A DNA stretch of 64,000 nt, taken from the NCBI RefSeq assembly GCF_023898315.1, contig NC_064614.1, forward strand, positions 374,603,348 through 374,667,347, written 5' to 3'. The position numbers and the translations under genes were made by a program. Each line of letters begins with the position of its first letter. Within the stretch, counting starts at the first letter, position 1. Under the pieces are notes generated by a model that saw only the letters and a program-made list of their open reading frames with translations, ran no database searches and was not told the origin of the DNA. This document shows, in pieces, positions 21,336 through 31,140 of the stretch. Origin of the DNA: Schistocerca nitens (Eukaryota; Arthropoda; Insecta; Orthoptera; Acrididae).

Positions 21336-21908
21336 TGAAACGTCCCCTTTGAACAATTATTCATGGCTGTGCTTAAGCTGACACACAATATTTTTAGCGC
21401 AACGCAATCTGACTTTCAAAAATCCCTACAAAAGAATGGCCCTGACTAACATTAACCTATACCTTTCACAAATCACTTACCTCACCAAAAATCTTCGTTA
21501 CTCGAACTACTGCAATACAGCGAGCACCACTACTGCCAGCTAAATAAAAAATTCAAACTACGGAAGGCACTAACTACTGATAGGCATAGTTAGCAAATGA
21601 AAGATTTTAATAGAGAACAAACAATGTATTTACCTTAATAGTGTTGAAAAATCATAATATACATAGCAGTTCATGACATCCAGTCTTACAAATTTCAAAA
21701 CTCCGCCATTTCTCTCCCCACATCCACCACTGCTGGCGGCTCACCTCCAACTGCGCAACGCTACGCGCTGTTCACATCCAGCTGCCCAACACTACAAAGG
21801 CAGACAACAATGCAAACTAACCACAAACTGCACACAGCACAGCCAGTGATTTTCATACAGAGCGCTACGTGACGTTACCAATAAGAAAACAGAAACAGCC
21901 TACTTACA
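21336..21908 (-). repeat. 5' LTR of element B copy 1
   Basis: Same ends as the other LTR; 573 bp. It differs from the 3' LTR by small indels, for example an added gttgaaaa-type stretch near 21643, and by several substitutions. The copy is therefore much older than element A. Confidence 0.9.
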
Positions 21909-21933
21909 CGGGTGATCAAAAAGCCAGTATAAA

Positions 21934-22133
21934 AAAATGGTTAAAATGGTTCTGAGCACTATGGGACCTAACATCTGAGGTCATCAGTCCCCTAGACTTA
22001 GAACTACTTACACCTAACTAAACTAAGGACAGCACACACATCCATGCCCGAGGCAGGATTTGAACCTGCGACCGTAGCAGCAGCGCGGTTCCGGACTGAA
22101 GTGCCTAGAACCGCTCGGCCATTAACGGCCGGC
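21934..22133 (-). mobile_element. SINE, family 1, inside a mariner terminal repeat
   Basis: Minus-strand copy with a 16-bp target-site duplication, aaaaagccagtataaa at 21918-21933 and aaaaagtcagtataaa at 22134-22149 (one substitution). The duplicated sequence is the mariner terminal repeat itself. Confidence 0.95.
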
Positions 22134-22699
22134 AAAAAGTCAGTATAAATTTGAAAACTGAATAAATCACAGAATAATGTAGATAGAGAGGTACAAATTG
22201 GCACACATGCTTGGAATGACATGGGGTTTTATTAGAACCAAAAAAAAAAAAAAAAAATACAAAAGTTCAAAAAATGTCCGACAGATGGAGCTTTATCTTT
22301 TGGAATAGCAATAATTAGCATAACAAAGTAAGACAAAGCAAAGATGATATTCTTTACAGGAAATGCTCAATATGTCCACCATCATTCCTCAACAAATACA
22401 CTTGCGACTTCAGGTAACCCCAAAGCCAACAATCGCACGGACCGAGGCCGGGGACCTGGGAGGCCAAGCATGTTGAAAGTGGAGGCTTAGCACACGATCA
22501 TCACCAATCGACGCGTCTAGCAATGCTTTATATTTTTTTTCTAATAAAACCCCATGTCATTCCAAGCATGTGTGTCAATTTTTACTTTTCTATCTACATT
22601 ATTCCGTGGTTTATTAAGTTTTCAAATTTATACTGATTTTTTGATCACCTGGTATAATGTAACTGAATGTACATTTCTTGAGTTATAGCTCCCGCCAGG

Positions 22700-24094
22700 T
22701 TGAAAAATGTTGTTTTGGAAAAAAAGCGTTTTAAGTTTCAACTTGTGTTTTTTAATACTGAAACTAAACAAACCTTTAATCAGCAGTGCCAGCACAGTAC
22801 TTCGTAAAGTACACTATAGGAAGACACAGTCAATGCCTTCTCTATTTGACAGCAATGGGTATGCTATCGACGACAGTGCTGCGAAAGTAGAATTACTAAA
22901 CACAGTCTTTCGAAATTCATTCACCAAAGAAGATGAAGTAAATCTTGCAGAATTCGAACCTGGAATAGTTGCCAACATGAGTAACTTAGAAGTAGATATC
23001 CTCGGAGTCGTGAAGTAACTTAAATCACTTAATAAAAGAAAGTCTTCTGGTCCAGACTGTATACCAAGTAGGTACCTTTCAGAATATGCTGATGCAATAG
23101 TTCCATACTTAACAGTCATATACAACCGCTCGCTCGACGAAAGATCCGTACCCAAAGAATGGAAAGTTTCACAGATCACACCAATATTCATGAAAGGTAG
23201 TAGGAGTAATCCACTAAATTACAGGCCCATATCATTAACGTCGATATGCAGCAGGATTTTGGAGTATATATTGTGTTCGAACATTATGAATTACCTCGAA
23301 GAGAACGGCCTATTAACACACAGTAAACACGAATTTAGAAAACATCGTTCTTGTGAAACACAACTAGCCCTTCACTCGCATGAAGACTGCGTTTTATTGG
23401 CAGAACGCTTAGAAAATGTAACAGAGCTACTTAATAGACTGCCTACACTACGCTTGTCCGTCCTCTTTCGGAATAATGCTGGCGGTTGGGATCCTTACCA
23501 TATAGCCGGCCACTGTGGCGCTTCAGTCCGAAGCCGCGGTGCTGCTGCGGTCGCAGGTTCGAATCCTGCCTCGGGCATGGATGTGTGTGATGTCGTTAGG
23601 TTAAAGTAGTTCTAAGTCTAAGGGACTGATGACCTCAGATGATAAGTCCCATAGTGCTTAGAGCCATTTGGACCATTTTCTTACCAGATAGGATTAACGG
23701 AGTACATCGAGAAAGTTCAGAGAAGAGAAGCACTTCTTGTATAATCGCGAAATAGGAGAGAGTGTCACGGACGTGATACAGGATTTGGGATGTACACCAT
23801 GAAAGCAATGGCGTTTTCCGCTCCTGCGTAATCTCCTCACGAAGTTTCAATCACCAACTTTCTCCTCCGAATATGGAAATATTTTGTTGAAGCTGTCCCA
23901 TGCAACGAGAAACGATCACCATAATAAAATAAAGGAAATGAGAGTATCCACGGAAAGATAGAGGTGTTCGTTTTTTCCGCGCGCTGTTCGAGAGTGGAAT
24001 AATAGAGAATTATTGTGAAGTTGGTTCAATGAATCCTCTGCCAGGCACTTAAATATGATTTGTAAAGCTTCCATGTAGATGTAGATGTAGATGT
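22700..24094 (+). mobile_element. jockey/CR1-like LINE, 5'-truncated and internally deleted
   Basis: Plus-strand frames give RT motifs: SLNKRKSSGPDCIPSRYLSE, VPYLTVIYNRSLDE, PKEWKVSQITPIFMKGSRS, NPLNYRPISLTSICSRILE and KHRSCETQLALHSHE. The next residues (DCVLLAERLENVTELLNR) come from near the C-terminus, so the catalytic FADD region is deleted. A SINE splits the 3' part (23503-23679). The element ends in a gtagat microsatellite at about 24094. A sister copy is at 54177-56048. Stops at 23016 and later make it inactive. Confidence 0.85.
23503..23679 (+). mobile_element. SINE, family 1, inside a LINE (5' part of head deleted)
   Basis: The B box (ggttcgaatcc) and tail are intact, but the A-box region is shortened (ggccactgtggcgcttcagt). 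The duplication cttaccata / cttaccagata flanks it. LINE sequence (WDPYQ... then gattaacggagtacatcgag) continues on both sides. Confidence 0.88.
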
Positions 24095-24605
24095 TGGTCT
24101 TTTTTTTGCCAATGTCGGAACACTTTCATTTTGACAAAATTCTATCGATTTTAACTAGCTTCCGCTTACCACTCAAAGCGTTTGTTGCGCCATGAGGACT
24201 ACTTTACGAATCTTTTCTATTTGTGTAAAAACGTTTGCTTATCATTTTCAAGCACGCATGTTTTACTTCGTATAGATAGCAACCGAAATGACAAATTAAT
24301 TAGACACGAGACAAGCACGTGGTTTCAGACTGTTTACCGTAAGCGAATCATGCCACGAAGATCTTGTTGAGAACGTACTTTAGTTGATAGTAATTCGTTC
24401 TGTGATACTTTCCGAAACTAATAGGAGTCCAGTTCTGTTAGTAACCATTATATTATTACATCAGATACATTTGAGCTCTCGGATGCTTCAGACCCCCATA
24501 CTATACATTCGCAGCTTTAAAATCTTTTAACATTTTATATGAATGAATCTTAAAAGTAGACTCTGAAACTTACATCTGGAGAAACGGTATAAATAAGAGG
24601 AAACC
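24095..24605. other. no recognisable feature
   Basis: AT-rich DNA between a LINE 3' end and a SINE; nothing recognised. Confidence 0.4.
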
Positions 24606-24615
24606 AAATCTTTCG

Positions 24616-24810
24616 GCCGGCAGGAGTGGCCGTGCTGTTCTAGGCGCTACAGTCTGGAACCGAGCGACCGCTACGATCGCAGGTTCGAATCCTGCCTCGG
24701 GCATGGATGTGTGTGACGTCCTTAGGTTCATTAGGTTTAATTAGTTCTAAGTTCTAGGCGACTGATGACCTCAGAAATTAAGTCGCATAGGGCTCAGAGC
24801 CATTTGAACC
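24616..24810 (+). mobile_element. SINE, family 1
   Basis: Full-length head and tail. Target-site duplication aaatctttcg at 24606-24615 and 24811-24820. Confidence 0.95.
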
Positions 24811-24820
24811 AAATCTTTCG

Positions 24821-25488
24821 CTTTTATGACGGGCGCTTTGATAACAGAAGGAAATTCTTGATGCGGGTAAAGTTCTTCGTTGACGTCTGATGAACTTGAC
24901 AGGGATCACAGGATAGAGGGCCTATTTTCAAAGAGAGAGTGACCACTGGCAAAATCGCACGTGACTGGCTGATCAACTGCAACACTATTTTTTTGCTAAG
25001 GGTCTCTCTCGATTCGTATGTTGGCGGTGCTATCTGGAGTTGGATTATTGTTTTGAAGACTTTTGGGAAACAGTTTCGGTCTATATAGCATACCACGTCT
25101 ACGAATTTTTTGTCTTGGAAATAAAAACATCGACTTCGAAAATTTCTGGACACTATTATCTACAAAACATTTCGCCTATTTGTCATGATGTCGCGTACTG
25201 TTCAGTAAGTAGCATTCACGAATTTATAGCGTGCTGTCGACAGTTTGATTCTCGCTGTCACCGAATTACTTTTTTTTACTTTTATTTGAATTGTATTCAT
25301 CGAAGTGATTTGTCAGTTAACAAATCCTGGATCACAATCTTTTTATATTTAAATACTAGACGCATGAAAATGTGAGTATCCATAATAAGAAGTTTCATTT
25401 TCGAAAATCAGCTCCCATGAAACTGTTTCACCTTGCTTTCAGTTTTCAGCGTTTCTATATATTATTCCAAAAGTATTAAAATGGTTCG
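24821..25488. other. no recognisable feature
   Basis: A 109-codon minus frame and a 111-codon plus frame overlap here; neither has a recognisable motif and the composition is ordinary intergenic. Confidence 0.4.
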
Positions 25489-25687
25489 CTGGCCATTGTG
25501 GCCGAGCGGTTCTAGGCGCTTCAGTCTGGAACCGCGGGACCGCTACGGTCGCACGTTCGAATCCTGCCTCGGGCATGGATGTGTGTGATGTCCTTAGGTT
25601 AGTTAGGTTTAAGTAGTTTTAAGTTATAGGGAACTGATGACCTCAGCAGTTAAGTCCCATAGTGCTCAGAGCCATTTGAACCATTTT
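25489..25687 (+). mobile_element. SINE, family 1
   Basis: Head with A box ttgtggccgagcggttctag and B box cgttcgaatcc, standard body and tail to agccatttgaaccattttt. I could not define a convincing target-site duplication. Confidence 0.9.
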
Positions 25688-26166
25688 TGCTATAACGTGA
25701 TAGTCAAATCCAAGTCTTGCGGTAGTTAACAGGCGACAGTGTTTCCCGCTCGAATTCTGGCAGAAAAGGGCGGCCGCTTGTACATATTATCTATGCTCCA
25801 AAGATCATTGCCCACTCTTTGTCTGGCTCTCTGTCAGAGGGAACCGATTTCAGTTGCGTGCTTGCGCTTGCTGGAGTCCGATTATACGGCACCATCCAAA
25901 GAAGAAGGCATAGAGGAAATCTGCAAGAACGTATTGAGTTCGTGCACGATTGATTCGCGAGCCTACACAAAGAATATAGGGACGAAAGGAGAGGAAGATA
26001 TTGATTAAAGACTGAAGTCAGGTTTGATGCAGTAGTATTTAGAAATAGGGCTGTTGCGTTCTGTAAACCGAAAAAGAGATCTGTACTATGAGAAGCCAAA
26101 TTTTATTCTCCACTGAATTTTCATTTGGGTTCCATGAGATGACACTGGTGCATCTGCCTGCGCGGC
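25688..26166. other. no recognisable gene; tiny LINE tail match near 26005
   Basis: At about 26005-26035 the phrase aaagactgaagtcaggtttg resembles the 3' end of the RTE-like LINE (cttcagtctggtttgatgca at 15250 on the plus strand). The 89-codon frame at 25739-26008 has no recognisable similarity. Confidence 0.35.
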
Positions 26167-26177
26167 ACTCATAGCGA

Positions 26178-26377
26178 GCTGGCCGCTGTGGCCCAGCGTT
26201 TCTAGGCGCTTCAGTCTGGAACCGCGTTGTAGCTACGGTCGCAGATTCGAATCCTGCCTCGGGCATGGATGTGTGTGATGTCCTTAGGTTAGTTAGGTTT
26301 AAGTAGTTCTAAGTCTAGGGGACTGATGACCTCAGATGTTAAGTCCTATAGTCCTCAGAGCCATTTGAACCATTTGA
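26178..26377 (+). mobile_element. SINE, family 1
   Basis: Full-length copy with an ataccgaat-free standard B box (agattcgaatcc) and tail. Target-site duplication actcatagcga at 26167-26177 and 26378-26388. Confidence 0.95.
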
Positions 26378-26388
26378 ACTCATAGCGA

Positions 26389-26700
26389 AAAAAAGAAGAA
26401 CTGCAGTTATATCGTTCGGCAATTTGTATTTCTTGTAGATGCCCTGCACAGCGGTGTTTCGCTTTCATGTTATTTACATTAAATTAAGCTGTCGTAAATC
26501 AGCTGAATTCACTTTTTATGGGGGGTAAATGAGATATTATGCGTATTTGTGAGTATGTATGTGGTGAAAAGGTATCGTTTGCTAGTTGCGCACCAAACGA
26601 AGTACGCAGCTTCTCACTAAAATATTAATTTGCTACCTCGCCGACTGAGAAGCTCCCATAACTGGTCACGTTATATCTTACAAGATCTGCTTGAATGTAG
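26389..26700. other. no recognisable feature; left flank of element A
   Basis: AT-rich DNA. Its last 4 bases, gtag, are the left copy of the element A target duplication. Confidence 0.5.
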
Positions 26701-28345
26701 TGAAAGGGTACAGTACCGCCCAACATTGAGAATAGGTACGAAATTCTTGTCAGAACAACACATTTTTTTTGTAAAAGTAACTCAATAATTTCAATTAATA
26801 CAGCGAAGCCGGATACCAGTGTGGGAAAGAATGACAATTTATTTATTTAATTGATCACATGTGCACTTCCTCAACATAAATCCCTACATCCAGTTTGGTG
26901 AGATCTGTGTGGTAAATGAATGAATGTATGGTCGTCTGCTAACCACAGATAGTGAATCGATATGAGCATCTTTGAGTCGATCCTTTGGCTACCTTTGGTG
27001 AGACCAAAGAGATGGAAGTTACCAGAGCTTTGAGCGTCTGAAATGGGGCTGACCAATAAGGTAGCAAGGTGCTTCTCCCACTTCGAGAGAGGTGCGAGAG
27101 AACGAAAAGACGGCCATGTTTCAGACTCGGCACTCTGGCGCTGAACCTTCTGCTGTGAAGACCTGTTTTTTGTTGTGCTCCGTAATGAAAGCGTGGAGGC
27201 ATGGTATGGATGTGGAATACTTAAGAGTAGTTAGAACTAATCATTTCTCTTTCCTAGGATCTTTTGTGGGGAAAATTACAAAGTGAGGCAGGTAATTTTA
27301 AAAGGGATTATAGTAAACCAACGGTCACAAAGGGACCACGTGTAGTTATAAGTTGAGATACTAGCGTGGGTACAATAAGCTGAAATATTTAAGAACTAAT
27401 ATCGTGTGTACCATAAGCTGAAATATTTGAGAATTAATAGCGTGTGTACAATAAGCTGATATATTTAAGAATTGCGCGTGTATCATAAATTGAAGTATTT
27501 AAGAAATATCATTCCGTGTGACGCTGAATTTGAACTCTGAGAGAAAATCAAGGTGAGTCGGCCGTTTTTCCAGCAACGCCACTTGGCTTGCATTGCACAG
27601 GAAGACGAGCGTTTATCTCCAGAGTTCACAGTAGGAAACTGGAATTACAAATTGGGGCAGTGTCGAGTGAAACTGGGTTAAATATTGATTGAAGTGGGAA
27701 AGCGGAAAATGATGAAGTTGTAACGGTTTTTGTGTATTATTTCAGATTGTTGTATTGGGTATGTCTTGTAATTTGAATATGTGTGTTTTGCATGGTAGTA
27801 GCAGGGTAGTTTCGGAAGAGTTTGTGGGTATGCCTGTTCCTTCTGCATCGCTCGATCTGGAGGAATGTTTCTGGAGAATGATTGTGAGAGGCGAAGTGTG
27901 AGGTATAATAAAAGATCCACCATCCGATCCAGTGAGTGCACAGTTGTGGTAGATAGATTACGAGACCGTAGTATGGAAATTCTCTTATGATATTGTCGTA
28001 GGTTGTAGAATTTGTGTGCTAATGAATAAATCAAATAGTGAAAAGAAAGAGATTAGTGGCCTATTTCATTAAATTGTATGTTATCATAATGTCCCGAATT
28101 TGTATAAAAACCGTTAAATCAAAGACAAAAAGTAAGTGTGGTATTGCCAGAGCGTAGTGTGCAGACAGAGTTCTATAGTCAGATGCGTGTTTCCGTTGCG
28201 TATTATTCATGCAGGAGGATAATTTGTAACAAAATCGTAAGATACGAGAATTCATGTTGCTAATCCACTCGCTTGGCAAACCACCCATCTTGCAGGCCTG
28301 ACTGCTTGATGCCACAGTATGAGAAAGGCAAGTGGGTGCCTCTCA
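26701..28345 (+). repeat. 5' LTR of element A
   Basis: 1,645 bp, unusually long for an insect Gypsy LTR. It contains a four-unit 38-bp repeat (27366-27525), a TATA-like aggtataataaaag at about 27901 and an aataaa at about 28024. The last two could serve as promoter and poly(A) signal, but that is inference. The several minus-strand frames within it occur identically in the other LTR and look non-coding. Confidence 0.93.
27366..27525 (+). repeat. 38-bp tandem repeat in the LTR, about 4 units
   Basis: Units built on gtgtgtaccataagctgaaa then tatttgagaattaatagc repeat four times with drift. The same array is at 35789-35948 in the other LTR. Such arrays in LTRs often act as enhancers in other retroelements (general knowledge), untested here. 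Confidence 0.85.
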
Positions 28346-28625
28346 TAATTTCGACCCTGCCAGGATAATTGTATTGGTTAGGATTAATTTGTTGCCAGGA
28401 TCTCATTTTTTGTCACGATAATTTTTTGCTGGCAGGATCTCATAATTTCGACCCTGCCAGGATTCCTTTTGTTAGGATATTTAATTTGATGCCAGGATTA
28501 ATTTGATGCCAGGATTATTTATTGGTCAGGATATTTAATTTTGTTGCCAGGATTCCGTTTTTGTCACGATAATTTTGTTGCCAGGATCATTTTTGTTAGG
28601 ATATTTTGTTGTTAGGGTTTGCTGT
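28346..28625 (+). repeat. leader array of primer-site-like and gccaggat motifs
   Basis: Immediately after the 5' LTR comes taatttcgaccctgccagga. The block ataatttcgaccctgccagg recurs at about 28440-28465. The shorter core tgccaggat appears at least seven more times, spaced by T-rich stretches, to about 28580. The first copy lies where a primer-binding site is expected. Its cgaccctgccaggat part resembles the arginine-tRNA 3'-end complement used by insect elements such as 412 and mdg1, from memory, though the usual leading TGG is replaced by TTT. The region is non-coding. Confidence 0.65.
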
Positions 28626-28796
28626 TAATTTTTTTTATTTTTTGATGGAATATATTGTGATAGCGCTAAGAAGTAAAGTTTTTTTTCTGTTTGCAATTTC
28701 TTTCTGGATTGGTGAGGATCTTTTATTTTATTTTATGTAATTAATTGCGGTATCGCACAAGGCTAGAAGATCGTTTTATAATTTTTTTTTTGCGTA

Positions 28797-30437
28797 ATGT
28801 CCGTAGTAACTAGGTCGCAGGCTAAAAGTATAGTCACCATGGAGAATAACGATTCTGGCGTGAACGTAGCAGTGCAGCGGGAAGTAGCTGTAGATGGGTT
28901 AATGAGTGGGGACGGCAGGCACTCCGAAGAGGCTGCATTGTTCAGTGGACCGCTGCAAGGAGACCCATTATGTGGCGGGCTTTGTCCCCAAACCCGGGCT
29001 TTTCCAAACGACGGGGGCGCGCAGAGACTAGGCCAGGTGTGCGGTGAACGTGCAGCTACCCTTAGCGAAGCTACGGCTTCTCAGGCGCACGAGGTGAGCG
29101 CGTCGAAAGTTGCAAATGACGATATGATGCTACAGTTGTTACAGAGTTTGGTGAGAGATAATAAGGAAAGAGATAGGGAGAATAAGGACAGGTTAGAAGC
29201 GATGAATAGGGAGACTAAGAAAGGATTGGAAGCAAATAACGAGAGATTAGAAGCGATGAATAGGGAGACTAAGGAAGGATTGGAAGCAAATAACGAAAGA
29301 TTAGAAGCAATCAATAGAGATAATAAGGAGAGAGATAGGGAGACTAAGGAAAGATTGGAAGTAATGGATAAGGGATATAAAGAGGCAATGAGGAAGCTAC
29401 ACACAGTTATCGATGAGCGTCTGTCCGCAGTTAATAATCGGATAGATGAGGGGGAGAAGGATCTGGGTGCGTTGAAGGAAGTATGTGACGCAGTGAAAGA
29501 AAAAGATAATAATTTAGAGGTACAAGTATTTGCAATAGAGAGTGATGCTACTGAACGTAGGGACGTTTTGCCGGATGAGCGAATCGAAGAGGTAGTGGTC
29601 AAAATGAATATGATTAGTGCAGATGCAGAAAAGATCAGTACAAGAGGCGAGACAGGTTCTGACAGTACGCAGCGAGAGGTTTGTGCCGGTCAGGAGGAGA
29701 TACAGCCACCATTACAGTTTAAAGAGGCACAATTAGAAATAAGTAGGAAACATAGTGAGCTAGCACAGTTGCAATTAGCGTGCAGTAGCGAAGGTGACGC
29801 ACCACCAGGTAGATTGCCGAGGGAGAGTGAGATAAACTCAGAAAGCGAAAATAGGCAGAAGGAGAAAGGCGAATTCACAGAGTCAGAAGAGCGGTTTTGT
29901 CGGATAAAACAGGTGGCAGACTCAACTGGGTATAGTCCAAGGCTGTCTCAATTTCAGGACGCATTACTTTCATCGAGGGGATTGCTCCGCAAAACGAAGT
30001 TTGTGTATAACTATTTGAGAGACGAGGCTAGAGCGAAAATGCAGGAAGACCTTAAAGACGGTAGTAGCCAGTTAAATGAATTCTGGTCGCAAAGTAAGCA
30101 GGACCAGGTTACGCAAAGCATATTGATAATGCCAAATCGTAACGAATGTGGTATAAGGGATTCAGTGTCGTGTTGTCAGAAAATGCTGAGACGAAACAGG
30201 TATTTGGATGTGACATACGAACCAGCGGAGTTCATTAGAATCCATATAACGAAGTTGCCAGTGAAATTGCGCAGAGGTATAGCGATAGCAGGCAGAGGCG
30301 TAGACGATTCCGCGTCATTTCAACACTTGGGTAATGAGAGCGATATCGTGAACGGAGACAGGTCAGATAGTGTCGAGGGCGGAAAGTATCAGAATGACAG
30401 GAGAGCATGGAATCCAGGCATTTCATTCTTGTCGTAA
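28797..30437 (+). CDS. gag: gag-like protein of element A, 546 aa
   Basis: The frame opens MSVVTRSQAK, a start typical of Gypsy-type gag proteins, about 450 bp after the LTR, and has no interruption. Residues about 115-210 form a highly charged coiled coil with 18-residue repeats (ERLEAMNRETKEGLEANN three times with variation), encoded by a 54-bp tandem repeat. Residues about 385-520 look like a capsid domain (LSQFQDALLSSRGLLRKTKF, EFWSQSKQDQVTQSIL, AEFIRIHITKLPVKLRRGIA). No CCHC zinc knuckle is visible before the stop, so the nucleocapsid end may have been lost with pol. Gag would assemble virus-like particles and package RNA in the cytoplasm. Whether this copy is expressed is unknown. It cannot make its own polymerase. 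Confidence 0.8.
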   Translation: MSVVTRSQAKSIVTMENNDSGVNVAVQREVAVDGLMSGDGRHSEEAALFSGPLQGDPLCGGLCPQTRAFPNDGGAQRLGQVCGERAATLSEATASQAHEVSASKVANDDMMLQLLQSLVRDNKERDRENKDRLEAMNRETKKGLEANNERLEAMNRETKEGLEANNERLEAINRDNKERDRETKERLEVMDKGYKEAMRKLHTVIDERLSAVNNRIDEGEKDLGALKEVCDAVKEKDNNLEVQVFAIESDATERRDVLPDERIEEVVVKMNMISADAEKISTRGETGSDSTQREVCAGQEEIQPPLQFKEAQLEISRKHSELAQLQLACSSEGDAPPGRLPRESEINSESENRQKEKGEFTESEERFCRIKQVADSTGYSPRLSQFQDALLSSRGLLRKTKFVYNYLRDEARAKMQEDLKDGSSQLNEFWSQSKQDQVTQSILIMPNRNECGIRDSVSCCQKMLRRNRYLDVTYEPAEFIRIHITKLPVKLRRGIAIAGRGVDDSASFQHLGNESDIVNGDRSDSVEGGKYQNDRRAWNPGISFLS

Positions 30438-30975
30438 TGGATTGAAGAATAGGAGAAACTAATCCAACATATCAGCCCTTAATATCTTGCTCTTAAAACA
30501 CATGCAGCTGGCACTGAAAATTGTCTATGTAGCAGACAAACTCAACTAATATGTAGGGAATGCAAATACCATACTTCTGATCAGAGAATAAAACGGCAGT
30601 AATGGAATCTGTTAGGCTGGTATCTCAGTAAAATTTGCAAATTTTTTATTTCAAACGGTAAAGTAAAAGAGCGGTTTCTTCAAAGAATCCAGTTGCTAAA
30701 ATGTTATGTAATAATGCCAATGAGTCCAGTTTAATTAGGGTGATTTGATTATTGTAGATACTAAACACGTAATGTAAGAGGTAAACATTGTGATCGAAGT
30801 TTTTAGATGCCATCTGATCTATATTATGTCATTGTCGTGGTGACAGTTATAATGAAGTGCTGTGTATGGTTGTTCGGAATCTGGTGGTAGTGAGAGAGGC
30901 CACTTGCACCTAAGTTTCCAACACTTGGGTTGCCCAATTCTCCCAGCTTGTATATTCTCTGCACACATTTAATTT
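30438..30975 (+). other. non-coding element A interior where pol is expected
   Basis: This half-kilobase lies between gag and the integrase tail. It shows stops in all frames and no protease or polymerase motif. The deletion that removed pol must fall in or around it. Confidence 0.6.
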
Positions 30976-31140
30976 TCGTGTAAGCACATATTCCTAACTA
31001 GGAAATTTTTTACTGTGTATAGTGGACCATTCAGAGTGAGGCGGATTGTACATGAAAATGCTGTACTGATTGAGACGATCAAAGGAAAACAATCTCGAGG
31101 GCTTCATCACATTTCTAACATCAAATTATGGAAAAGTTAA
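30976..31140 (+). pseudogene. integrase C-terminal remnant of element A
   Basis: In one frame, 55 codons give FLTRKFFTVYSGPFRVRRIV, then HENAVLIETIKGKQSRGL and HHISNIKLWKS before a TAA. The pattern KFF..Y.GPF.V...V..NA.L........RG.HH.SN.K matches the end of Gypsy-type integrases, as I know the family. The catalytic DDE core and zinc finger are absent upstream. This is the only trace of pol and shows the element derives from a complete Gypsy. Confidence 0.8.

Larger units (their letters stand above)
17230..21908 (-). mobile_element. LTR retrotransposon element B, copy 1 (non-autonomous)
   Basis: Direct LTRs at 17230-17792 (563 bp) and 21336-21908 (573 bp) read TGTAAGTAGGCTG ... GGGGACGTTTCA in element orientation (minus). 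The target duplication is CGGG. A purine-rich tract ending ggggggcta-like (catgggggcta in copy 2) precedes the 3' LTR. The interior has a gag-like frame next to the 5' LTR, an inverted extra LTR, about 1.1 kb of AT-rich non-coding DNA, a SINE and a minisatellite before the 3' LTR. There is no protease, reverse transcriptase or integrase. Probably Gypsy-like, from the 4-bp duplication and gag style; this is inference. Confidence 0.85.
17225..22652 (-). mobile_element. mariner-family element split by an LTR retrotransposon and a SINE
   Basis: The left terminus survives only as CCGGG at 17225-17229 after TA at 17223-17224. The rest of that terminal repeat resumes at 21909 (cgggtgatcaaaaagccag). 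The right terminal repeat ends at 22652 (ttgatcacctgg) before TA. Body sequence at 22150-22510 is the reversed C-terminal half and 3' UTR of the mariner at 7013-7813. Inserted are LTR element B (17230-21908, 4-bp duplication CGGG) and a SINE (21934-22133). Without insertions the element is about 0.55 kb, so it was already deleted internally. Confidence 0.75.

Noticed and set aside
25739-26008. Possible small gene of 89 codons
   Set aside because: No motif, no splice context, and its end overlaps a LINE tail fragment.
27678-28315. Minus-strand frames of 118 and 84 codons in the LTR, repeated at 36101-36738
   Set aside because: They recur only because the LTR is duplicated; no motif, and LTRs are normally non-coding.
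29081-29602. 173-codon antisense frame over gag
   Set aside because: It mirrors the coiled-coil repeat of gag; a Ser/Leu-rich shadow.
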